64,000 nucleotides of DNA, taken from Tahibacter sp032229445. GTDB lineage: Bacteria; Pseudomonadota; Gammaproteobacteria; Xanthomonadales; Rhodanobacteraceae. Numbering within the stretch: the first letter of the stretch is position 1; every line of letters begins with the position of its first letter. Below are positions 45,841 through 52,652 of this stretch, in pieces. The position numbers and the translations under genes are program-made. The stretch spans positions 1-64,000 of the forward strand of contig NZ_JAVTWC010000056.1 of assembly GCF_032229445.1 (NCBI RefSeq), read 5' to 3'. The notes under the pieces were generated by a model. It ran no database searches. It was given only the letters and a program-made list of their open reading frames with translations, and had not been told where the DNA came from.

Positions 45841-46908
45841 ACTCTGGCCAATCGGCCGGTGTTCCCGCGCGAACGCCTCGAAACGCTCGATCACGGCGTC
45901 GGTTTCAATCAGGTCCATGACGCCTTCGTGCTCGATCTTCGTACCCCAGCGCAGTCGGTCTGCGGACTTGCCGCGGAAGCGCCGCGCCGCGGCATCGTAG
46001 CGATCGACACACCAGCGCCGCTCCGAATACGGGCCGGAACGATGCGGGTTGCTCGCCGCGTGCAGTCCCAGCACGGCGGTTCCCATCGCGTTGGCCAGAT
46101 GCATCGGGCCTGAGTCCGGCGTCAGCACCAGGTCGGCCCGGCGCAGCAGCGCGAGCAGTTGCTTGAGCGTGTCCTTGCCGATCAGGTCGACGGGTTCGCA
46201 GTGCGCGAGCCGTCGCGTGATCACGTCACCGAATTCGCGCTCATAGGCGCTGGGGCCGCCGCAGAGGACCACGCGCCAGCCGCGCTGTGCGGCGTGGTCC
46301 ATGACGGCGGCGTAACGTTCTGGGCGCCAGTTGCGTAGCCGATGACTGGAGCACGGGCTGACGAGCAGCGTCGGCTCCGCAGCCGGCAGATGCTGCTCGG
46401 CGAACACCTCGGCGGCCTGCGGCACCGGCAGATCCCAGCGTATTTCCGTCTGTTTCAGTCCCAGCGGTTCGAGAAAGCTGCCGATCGCATCGAGCACATG
46501 TTCGCCGCTGCGCGCGGGAATGCGTTGATTGACGAACAGTCCATGCAGGTCGCGCGCGCGTGCGGCGTCGTAGCCGACGCGCCGGCGCGCCGATACCAGC
46601 GCGCTGAGCAGATTCGAACGCAGTGCGACCTGCATGTGCAGCAGGGCGTCGAAGCGGCGTCCGCCGAGTGCGCGGCGAACGGCGGTATAGCCTCCCCGGC
46701 CTTTGGCCTTGTCGAACACGATGAATTCGACGCCGGGCAGATCGCCGACCAGCTTGTGCTCGAGCTTGCCGACGATCCAGGTCAGTGCGGTCGACGGCCA
46801 GTGCGCCTGTACCGTGCGCACGAGCGGCACGACGTGGCTGACGTCGCCCAGTGCGGACGTGCGGAGCAGGCACAGGGTTTCGGGTGGCGTTGCTGCCGGG
46901 ACGGACAT
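45826..46908 (-). CDS. Glycosyltransferase family 9 (heptosyltransferase-like)
   Basis: 360 residues. GT-B fold of ADP-heptose:LPS heptosyltransferases: LCLLRTSALGDVSHVVPLVRTVQ at the N-terminus, then VSPCSSHRLRNWRPERYAAVMDHA and VLTPDSGPMHLANAMGTAVLGLHAASNPHRSGPY, the donor-binding signature. WaaC-like (heptosyltransferase I) by position beside kdkA. It adds a heptose to the inner LPS core at the cytoplasmic face. Divergent from kdkA with 64 bp between the starts. Confidence 0.88.
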   Translation of the reverse strand: MSVPAATPPETLCLLRTSALGDVSHVVPLVRTVQAHWPSTALTWIVGKLEHKLVGDLPGVEFIVFDKAKGRGGYTAVRRALGGRRFDALLHMQVALRSNLLSALVSARRRVGYDAARARDLHGLFVNQRIPARSGEHVLDAIGSFLEPLGLKQTEIRWDLPVPQAAEVFAEQHLPAAEPTLLVSPCSSHRLRNWRPERYAAVMDHAAQRGWRVVLCGGPSAYEREFGDVITRRLAHCEPVDLIGKDTLKQLLALLRRADLVLTPDSGPMHLANAMGTAVLGLHAASNPHRSGPYSERRWCVDRYDAAARRFRGKSADRLRWGTKIEHEGVMDLIETDAVIERFEAFAREHRPIGQSLQLL

Positions 46909-46972
46909 GCGGTTGCTAGAATGCCGAAGAGATGATGATGAGACGAACGCAGCAGCGGCTGCGGCGCACGCG

Positions 46973-47728
46973 ATGAACGAAGCGACCCTGAAGACTACCG
47001 ACGCGGGCGCGATTCTGTGCGACGCGTCGATCGCCGCACAAGTCGACGACGATTGGTTCGACCCGACGCACTGGCAGTCCGGCGCCGTCGCCGGCGGCCG
47101 GGGTGCCGCGTGGCAGGTGCAGACGCCGGCCGGTGCGGCGGTTCTGCGCCACTACCGCCGCGGCGGCGCCGTAGCGCGGTTACTCGGGGACCGCTATTTC
47201 TGGAACGGCGCGGAGCGCTCGCGACCTTTCGCCGAATTCCGCCTGTTGCGGCATCTGCAAGCCTTGCGCCTGCCTGCGCCGCGGCCGCTCGCGGCACGCT
47301 ACCGCCGCAGCGGCCCGTTCTACCGTGCAGACCTGCTCACACGTCTGATTCCCGAGGCACGGACCTTGGCCGAGCTCGTGCGTGATCAGCGGCTCGACGC
47401 CGCGCGGATGCGCCAGGTTGGCACTACCGTGGCGGCGTTTCACGCCGCGGGGGTATGGCATGCCGACCTCAACGCGCATAACGTGCTCGAAGCTGCCGGT
47501 ACCGTGCACCTTATCGATTTCGATCGCGGCGAGCTGCGCCCTTCGAGACAGGACTGGCCGCAGCAGAACCTTGAGCGCCTGCGCCGGTCGCTGCTCAAGG
47601 TCGGCGCGGCGGGTGAGGGCGAAGCGCACTTCGACCGCACGCTGTGGCAGCCCTTGCAGGACGCCTATACGGCCGCACGTAGCCTGCTGGACAATGGCGT
47701 GGCCATCGCGACGGAACGACAACCATGA
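46973..47728 (+). CDS. kdkA: 3-deoxy-D-manno-octulosonic acid kinase
   Basis: 251 residues from the ATG at 46973. Kinase-like fold with HADLNAHNVL (catalytic loop) and LIDFDRGELR (metal-binding DFD), plus GRGAAWQV and VLRHYRRGG at the N-lobe. It phosphorylates the Kdo residue of lipid A precursor, a step typical of organisms whose LPS core has a phosphorylated single Kdo (Haemophilus, Vibrio, Xanthomonas relatives). The stop overlaps the start of the MBL gene (ATGA). Confidence 0.92.
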   Translation: MNEATLKTTDAGAILCDASIAAQVDDDWFDPTHWQSGAVAGGRGAAWQVQTPAGAAVLRHYRRGGAVARLLGDRYFWNGAERSRPFAEFRLLRHLQALRLPAPRPLAARYRRSGPFYRADLLTRLIPEARTLAELVRDQRLDAARMRQVGTTVAAFHAAGVWHADLNAHNVLEAAGTVHLIDFDRGELRPSRQDWPQQNLERLRRSLLKVGAAGEGEAHFDRTLWQPLQDAYTAARSLLDNGVAIATERQP

Positions 47729-48498
47729 CCCTCGCACTGCAGTTTCTCGGCGTCGGTTCGTCCCAGGCGGTCGAGCTGGGATCGTCCGGTGCGGTGCTCG
47801 AGCGCGACGGCGAACCGGTGCTGCTGATCGACTGCGGACCGGAAACGCTGACGCGTTATCTCGAACGTTATGCGCGCGTGCCGCAGGCGATCTATGTCAC
47901 CCATACGCACCTTGATCACGTCGGCGGATTCGAGCGCCTGTTCACGAAGATCTATTTCGATGCGAATCTGCGCGGTCGCGTGCGCGTATTCGCCCACGCG
48001 GCGCTGATACCGCTGCTGCAGGCGCGCATCGCCGACTACCCCAACGTGCTGGCTGAGGGCGGCGCGAATTTCTGGGACGCGTTCCAGCTCGTGCCGTTGT
48101 CGCGTGGATTCTGGCTGCAGGACCTGTGGTTCGATGCGTTTCCGGTGCGCCACCACGCGCCCGACACGGCGTTCGCGTTGGCGCTGCGCGGCAGCTTCGT
48201 CTGGACCGGCGATACACGTCCGATTCCGGAAATGCTGAGCCGCTACGCCGCGGCAGGTGAATGGGTCGCGCACGATTGCGGCCTGATCGGCAACCCGTCG
48301 CACACGGGCATCGACGACATCGAACGCGAATATCCGGCCGAGCTGCGCACGCGCCTTGTGCTGTACCACTACGGCAGCGTTGCCGACGGCGCGGCGCTGG
48401 CCGCGCGCGGCTATCACATCGCCCGAGCCGGGGAGCGTCTTGCGCTGAGCGCGGCGCAGCCGCCTCGCGCGGCCGAACCGAATCTGCGGGCGGTATAG
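47725..48498 (+). CDS. MBL-fold metallohydrolase
   Basis: 257 residues. Metal site THTHLDHVGGFERL, later VRHHAPDT and WTGDTRPIPE, then HDCG and a His in VLYHYGS. This resembles RNase Z/PhnP-type members, which act on phosphodiesters. It starts by ATGA overlap with kdkA and its TAG overlaps the GTG of moaA, so it bridges the LPS and molybdopterin genes in one coupled transcript. Specific substrate unknown. Confidence 0.85.
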   Translation: MTLALQFLGVGSSQAVELGSSGAVLERDGEPVLLIDCGPETLTRYLERYARVPQAIYVTHTHLDHVGGFERLFTKIYFDANLRGRVRVFAHAALIPLLQARIADYPNVLAEGGANFWDAFQLVPLSRGFWLQDLWFDAFPVRHHAPDTAFALALRGSFVWTGDTRPIPEMLSRYAAAGEWVAHDCGLIGNPSHTGIDDIEREYPAELRTRLVLYHYGSVADGAALAARGYHIARAGERLALSAAQPPRAAEPNLRAV

Positions 48499-49544
48499 TG
48501 GACTCGCGCATCCCGCTTGCCCTGATCGAAGCGCCACCGGTGGACCGCTGGCAGCGCGCGCTGACGGACTTGCGCATCTCGGTCGTCGATCGTTGCAACT
48601 TCCGCTGCCCGTACTGCCTGCCCGAAGACCAGTATCCCGACCACCATCAGTTTCTCGACAGGAACGCACGGCTGTCTTTCGAGGAAATCGAACGGTTGGC
48701 CTGCGTGTTCGCCGGCCTTGGTGTGCGCAAGATCCGCCTCACCGGTGGCGAACCCCTGCTGCGCCGCGAGCTGCCGCTGCTGGTGCGCTGGCTCAAGCGC
48801 ATTCCCGGCATTGCCGACATCGCACTGACCACGAACGGCATGCTGCTGCCGCGTCAGGCGCGCGAGCTGCGCGAAGCCGGGCTCGATCGCATCACCCTGA
48901 GCCTGGACAGTCTCGATCCTGTCGTCTACCGCCAGCTTTCCGGCAACCGCGGCGAGATCGGCGAAGCATTCGCGGCAATCGCGGCAGCCGAGGCCGAGGG
49001 CTTCGGCGCACTCAAGCTCAACACCGTCGTGATGCGCGACATCAACGAGGCGGGTGTACTCGATCTGGTGGCGCATTTTCGCGGTACGCCGCACGTGTTG
49101 CGTTTCATCGAATACATGGACGTCGGGACGCTCAACGGCTGGCAGCGCGGTCGCGTCGTGCCGAGTGCGGAACTGCGTGCGCGCATCGGTGCGCGCTGGC
49201 CGCTGCAGGCGCTCGGACGAGCGAACAGCCACGATGTCGCGGAGCGCTGGAGCTTTGTCGACGGCGGCGGCGAAATCGGCTTCATCAGCTCGGTCAGCAC
49301 GCCGTTCTGCGGCGACTGCACGCGGGCGCGGCTGTCCGCCGACGGCAAGCTGTATACCTGCCTGTTCGCCAGCGAAGGCTTCGATCTGCGCGCCTTGCTG
49401 CGCGGCGGTGCTGACGATGCGACGATCGCCGCGACGATTGCGGCGCACTGGCAGCAGCGTGACGACCGCTACAGTGAACGCCGGGCCGAGCTTCGCGCGC
49501 GCGGCAACGAGTCGCGTGTCGAAATGTTTGCGATTGGAGGATAG
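48498..49544 (+). CDS. moaA: GTP 3',8-cyclase MoaA
   Basis: 348 residues from a GTG at 48498 overlapping the previous stop. Radical SAM cluster site CNFRCPYC near residue 34, SAM motif LTGGEPLLRREL, second [4Fe-4S] site CGDCTRARLSADGKLYTC, and the C-terminal Gly-Gly needed for catalysis (FAIGG). It converts GTP to 3',8-cyclo-7,8-dihydro-GTP in the first step of molybdenum cofactor synthesis. First gene of moaACDE. Confidence 0.97.
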   Translation: MDSRIPLALIEAPPVDRWQRALTDLRISVVDRCNFRCPYCLPEDQYPDHHQFLDRNARLSFEEIERLACVFAGLGVRKIRLTGGEPLLRRELPLLVRWLKRIPGIADIALTTNGMLLPRQARELREAGLDRITLSLDSLDPVVYRQLSGNRGEIGEAFAAIAAAEAEGFGALKLNTVVMRDINEAGVLDLVAHFRGTPHVLRFIEYMDVGTLNGWQRGRVVPSAELRARIGARWPLQALGRANSHDVAERWSFVDGGGEIGFISSVSTPFCGDCTRARLSADGKLYTCLFASEGFDLRALLRGGADDATIAATIAAHWQQRDDRYSERRAELRARGNESRVEMFAIGG

Positions 49545-49548
49545 CGTC

Positions 49549-50049
49549 CTGGCCATTGAATCAACCCGGTTGAGCCACGTCGATGCGAGCGGTCATCCGC
49601 GCATGGTCGACGTTGCGGAGAAGGCAGCGACATTCCGCCGCGCGGTCGCGCAGGCGTGCGTGCGCTTTCCGCCCGATGTCGCCGCCGAGCTGCAGCGCAC
49701 GGGCTTGCGTGGCAAGAAAGGCGCGATTGTCGATACCGCCATCGTTGCGGGCACGCTAGCGGCAAAGCGCACGCACGAGCTGATTCCGTTCTGTCATCCG
49801 CTCGCGATCGAACGCTGCGACTTCGACATCGCGTTCGTCTCGCCGACCGAACTGCGGATCCGCTGCGAAGTCGGCATCACGCACAAGACGGGCGTCGAGA
49901 TGGAAGCGCTGACCGGCGCGAGTGTCGCGGCGCTGACGATCTACGACATGTGCAAGGCACTGAGCCACGAGATCGTCATCGGCGATATCGCGCTGCTGGA
50001 AAAGTCCGGTGGCAAGCGCGACGTCGTTGCTGGACGTGCGCCGGAATGA
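49549..50049 (+). CDS. moaC: Cyclic pyranopterin monophosphate synthase MoaC
   Basis: 166 residues if started at CTG 49549. The family sequence is clear (LSHVDASGHPRMVDVAEKAATFRRAVAQ, KKGAIVDTAIVAGTLAAKRTHELIPFCHPL, KTGVEMEALTGASVAALTIYDMCKAL). No ATG or GTG lies at a suitable place upstream in frame. GGAGG at 49536-49540 is eight bases before CTG 49549, which favours that rare start; a TTG at 49534 inside moaA is the alternative. It completes cPMP together with MoaA. The stop overlaps moaD. Confidence 0.9.
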   Translation: MAIESTRLSHVDASGHPRMVDVAEKAATFRRAVAQACVRFPPDVAAELQRTGLRGKKGAIVDTAIVAGTLAAKRTHELIPFCHPLAIERCDFDIAFVSPTELRIRCEVGITHKTGVEMEALTGASVAALTIYDMCKALSHEIVIGDIALLEKSGGKRDVVAGRAPE

Positions 50050-50297
50050 GTGAGCCGCTCACGTATCGCCTGCTGTATTTCGCGTCGCTGCGCGACCGCA
50101 CCGGCCGTGACAGCGAAGTCGTCGCATCCATCGCGCGGGATCCGCGCGCGCTGTATGCCGAGATATCCCTGCAACACGGACTGACGCTGGCAGCCGAACG
50201 GCTGCGCGTTGCGGTGAACGGCGAATTCGCCGATTGGGACAGCGCGCTGCGCGACGGCGACGAGGTCGTGTTCCTGCCGCCGGTGTCGGGCGGATGA
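50046..50297 (+). CDS. moaD: Molybdopterin synthase sulfur carrier MoaD
   Basis: 83 residues, ubiquitin-like, ending in Gly-Gly (PPVSGG), which is thiocarboxylated and feeds sulfur to MoaE. LLYFASLRDRTGRDSE, VAVNGEFADWDSALRDGDEVVFLPPV are family-typical. ATGA overlap with moaC before and moaE after. Confidence 0.95.
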   Translation: MSEPLTYRLLYFASLRDRTGRDSEVVASIARDPRALYAEISLQHGLTLAAERLRVAVNGEFADWDSALRDGDEVVFLPPVSGG

Positions 50298-50728
50298 ACG
50301 CATTTCGTCTCGCCGACAGCGCATTCGACAGCGCCGTGCTCGCGCGCGGACTCGCCAGCGCGAGCGCCGGCGCCTGCGTCACGTTCGAAGGCTGGGTCAG
50401 GGACCACAACGAGGGCAAGCCGGTGCAGCGCCTGGCCTACCAGGCCTACGCGCCGCTGGCGCTGGCCGAGGGCGAGCGCATCCTTGCCGAAGCCGCCGCG
50501 CGCTTCGCGATCGACCGCGCGATCTGCGTGCACCGCACCGGCGACCTGGCGATCGGCGATCTCGCGGTGTGGGTCGGGGTCAGTGCCGCGCATCGCGACG
50601 CTGCTTTCGCCGCATGCCGCTTCGTCATCGACGAGATCAAGCAGCGGGTGCCGATCTGGAAGAACGAGTTCTACCGCGACGGCGCGTCCGGTTGGCTGCA
50701 CCCGGATGGAAGCCCGGTCCAGCCCTGA
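50294..50728 (+). CDS. moaE: Molybdopterin synthase catalytic subunit MoaE
   Basis: 144 residues. GACVTFEGWVRDHNEGKPVQRLAYQAY, HRTGDLAIGDLAVWVGVSAAHRDAAFAACRFVIDEIKQRVPIWKNEFY; the active-site Lys of the KxxxPIWKxE region is present. It forms a heterotetramer with MoaD and makes molybdopterin from cPMP. Last gene of the run; later steps (moeA, mogA, mobA) are not in the window. Confidence 0.96.
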   Translation: MNAFRLADSAFDSAVLARGLASASAGACVTFEGWVRDHNEGKPVQRLAYQAYAPLALAEGERILAEAAARFAIDRAICVHRTGDLAIGDLAVWVGVSAAHRDAAFAACRFVIDEIKQRVPIWKNEFYRDGASGWLHPDGSPVQP

Positions 50729-50730
50729 CC

Positions 50731-50759
50731 TTGTCTGTGATCCACCTTCCGGGTATCCT
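50731..50759 (+). promoter_or_regulatory. Promoter of tRNA-Ser(GGA)
   Basis: TTGTCT, 17-base spacer, TATCCT, followed by CCGCGCCCC. The -35 box begins two bases after the moaE stop. Confidence 0.6.
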
Positions 50760-50806
50760 CCGCGCCCCGCTTGCGGGCTCCAGGGATGGGGTTGCGGAAG
50801 CGGGTT

Positions 50807-50899
50807 GGAGAGGTGTCCGAGTGGTTGAAGGAGCACGCCTGGAAAGTGTGTATACGGCTTATCCCCGTATCGAGGGTTCGAATCCCTCTCTCTCCGCCA
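50807..50899 (+). tRNA. tRNA-Ser (GGA)
   Basis: Class II, acceptor GGAGAGG/TCTCTCC, G discriminator, CCA encoded. The anticodon loop CTGGAAA reads GGA. Its T-arm and 3' end are nearly identical to tRNA-Ser(GCU) at 26285. Confidence 0.97.
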
Positions 50900-50962
50900 G
50901 TTTTCCCGCAACAGCCTGAACGGTACGCCGCCGTTTCAGTGCACGCTTTATGGCGACTCCGT

Positions 50963-51066
50963 CGGTCCTCTCGCGACGATAGCTTGCAAACTCCGCCAGG
51001 CCCGGAAGGGAGCAACGGTAGTGAGTGATTCGGGTGCCGGGATGTGGCTGGCGGAGTTGCCGCTCT
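50963..51066 (+). ncRNA. ffs: 4.5S signal recognition particle RNA
   Basis: The conserved domain IV core CAGGCCCGGAAGGGAGCA is present, flanked by the long stem ACTCCGCCAG (50990-50999) with CTGGCGGAGT (51048-51057). GTGCCGGGATGTGGCTGGC completes the SRP loop. It pairs with Ffh for co-translational targeting. Outer ends are approximate. It may be transcribed with the tRNA-Ser(GGA) just upstream. Confidence 0.88.
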
Positions 51067-51110
51067 GCTTCGTCAGCGTGGCGAACTTCGCGCCGCCGGT
51101 TTTTGATCAA

Positions 51111-51151
51111 CACCAGATCTCCACAACCCTGGCCAACGCTACGCGTTGGCC
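51111..51151. repeat. Repeat module A/B shared with 61 kb
   Basis: CACCAGATCTCCACAACCCT followed by a 21-bp palindrome (GGCCAACGC TAC GCGTTGGCC). The reverse complement of this pair occurs at 61068-61107 with only a few changes. Noncoding. Confidence 0.85.
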
Positions 51152-51156
51152 GATCC

Positions 51157-51332
51157 GGCCCGTTGGGCGTTCAGAGTGATCAGAACCTGCGGTTCTGAGC
51201 GATCACTCTTCACCCCCTTAACTTAAGGGGGCTCCAGAAGCGATGTCGGAGCGCCTTTGAGACCCCTTCAAGGGGGTGAAGGACGATGGCTTGGAACCGG
51301 AGGTTCTCATCGTCCCGAACGCCCAACGGGCC
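51157..51332. repeat. BIME-like paired inverted repeat
   Basis: Two units of about 75 bp in opposite orientation. Each reads from the outside in: GGCCCGTTGGGCGTTC (16 bp, exact in both), a variable flank, GAACC-3nt-GGTTC palindrome, the complementary variable flank, TTCACCCCCTT and a C/G palindrome. The variable flanks differ between units (AGTGAT/ATCACT versus GGACGAT/ATCGTCC) but stay self-complementary. The left unit ends in CCCCCTTAACTTAAGGGGG at 51212-51230. No protein gene overlaps. Confidence 0.85.
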
Positions 51333-51540
51333 GAAGGGTTCGGTCGGGATGGTGTGTTGGCAACGCGCCTCGCGTGCCAGACAAGCTTTGATGGTCCGCG
51401 CCCGATACGCCGATCATTGTCAGACACAGCATCTACGGCCACTGCCCCGATACGACGGGGTTCAGCCGAAAGAATCGCCTTTCCGCAGTTGTTGTGCCAC
51501 GCGGCCTGTTGCTGGTGGCTTTCTCGATCGGTCTTGTAAC
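51333..51540. other. Intergenic, nothing recognised
   Basis: Between the repeat and the end of fdsD. ORFs here lack family character. No intrinsic terminator with T-tract was seen for the fds operon; the repeat hairpins may serve. Confidence 0.35.
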
Positions 51541-51735
51541 TCAGCCGTTGGCCAGCCGCGCCACCGCATCGCGGGCGAGTTCGTGCAGGCCCGCACCTTC
51601 TGCATCGCGGCAGTGGGCGATGATGGCTTCGCGCATGCGGGGTTCCCAGAAGCGCTTGAGGTGTGTGGCGATGCCGGTGACGGCTTCTTCGCGGTCGGGT
51701 TCGGAGGCGAAGTAGCGGGCGATGTCATTGGCCAT
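51541..51735 (-). CDS. fdsD: Formate dehydrogenase subunit delta
   Basis: 64 residues (MANDIARYFASEPDREEAVTGIATHLKRFWEPRMREAIIAH...), matching the small FdsD/delta subunits: MANQIA.FF and HL..FW.PRMR.A are typical. Twenty bases after fdhD. In the Cupriavidus-type enzyme it is required for assembly or activity of the soluble formate dehydrogenase. Last gene of fdsG-B-A-fdhD-D. Confidence 0.9.
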   Translation of the reverse strand: MANDIARYFASEPDREEAVTGIATHLKRFWEPRMREAIIAHCRDAEGAGLHELARDAVARLANG

Positions 51736-51755
51736 GCTGACCAGGCGGTCGATGT

Positions 51756-52646
51756 TCAGGCGTCGTCTCCGGGTTGTCTGGCAGGCGGTGCGGGATACGG
51801 TGCCTCGCGCAGTTCGGCGGGCTGCCCGGCGTAACGGTCGGCGTGGGTGTAGACCGCGCAGCCGCCGGGGCGCGCGAAGCCGATCAGGGTCAGTCCGGCG
51901 CTGTCGGCCAGCGAGATCGCGAGCGCGGTCGGTGCCGAGATCGCGGCGAGCACGGCGATCCCGGCGCTGGCCGCCTTCATCGCGATTTCATAGCTCGCGC
52001 GGCTGGTCACGATCGCGAAGCCCGCATCGAGGCTGCGGTCGTCGCGATGCAGCGCGCCGATCAGCTTGTCCAAGGCATTGTGCCGGCCGACGTCCTCGCG
52101 CAGCAGATGTATCCGGCCGCGGTCGTCGGCCCAGGCCGCGGCGTGGGTCGCGCCAGTCGCGGCGGCGAGGGACTGGTGATCGGCGAGCTGGGCCAGCGCC
52201 GCGTCCAGCGCCGCGCCCGTGATGCGCGGGCTGGCCGTCACGCGCGGCGGTACGCGCAGGAGGTCCTCGAGATGCCGGCTGCCGCAGATGCCACAGCCGC
52301 TGCGCCCTTCGAGGCTGCGCTCGCGCCGGACCAGTGCGGCGGCGCGTTCGGGCGGTAGGGTCAGGTGCAGTTCCACGCCTTCGATCTGCGTCTGCGCGTG
52401 AAGTGCCAGCAGTTCCGCCGGTACGGCGATGAGTCCTTCGCTCAGGGCGAAGCCGAGCGCGAAATCGTCGAGATCGGTCGGCGTCGCCATCATCACGGCG
52501 AAATGCCGCGAATTGCACACGACGGCAACCGGTACTTCTTCCGCCACGCAGTCGATGTGTTCGTCGACACGCCCGTTGCGCCAGCGCGCGACCGGGCGCT
52601 GTACGGCGCCGGCCGGCGGATGCGTCACGCTGCGATCGACGTCCAT
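51756..52646 (-). CDS. fdhD: Formate dehydrogenase accessory sulfurtransferase FdhD
   Basis: 296 residues. The redox motif CGICG near residue 118 is the sulfur-carrying Cys pair. FALGFALSEGLI, LREDVGRHNALDKLIGALHRD and VTSRASYEIAMKAA are family signatures. It transfers sulfur from IscS to the molybdenum cofactor before insertion into FdsA. It starts seven bases after the fdsA stop. In fds operons this gene is called fdsC. Confidence 0.95.
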   Translation of the reverse strand: MDVDRSVTHPPAGAVQRPVARWRNGRVDEHIDCVAEEVPVAVVCNSRHFAVMMATPTDLDDFALGFALSEGLIAVPAELLALHAQTQIEGVELHLTLPPERAAALVRRERSLEGRSGCGICGSRHLEDLLRVPPRVTASPRITGAALDAALAQLADHQSLAAATGATHAAAWADDRGRIHLLREDVGRHNALDKLIGALHRDDRSLDAGFAIVTSRASYEIAMKAASAGIAVLAAISAPTALAISLADSAGLTLIGFARPGGCAVYTHADRYAGQPAELREAPYPAPPARQPGDDA

Positions 52647-52652
52647 GTCGTC

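Noticed and set aside
48400..48500. Molybdenum cofactor riboswitch upstream of moaA
   Set aside because: moaA overlaps the previous gene, leaving no leader.
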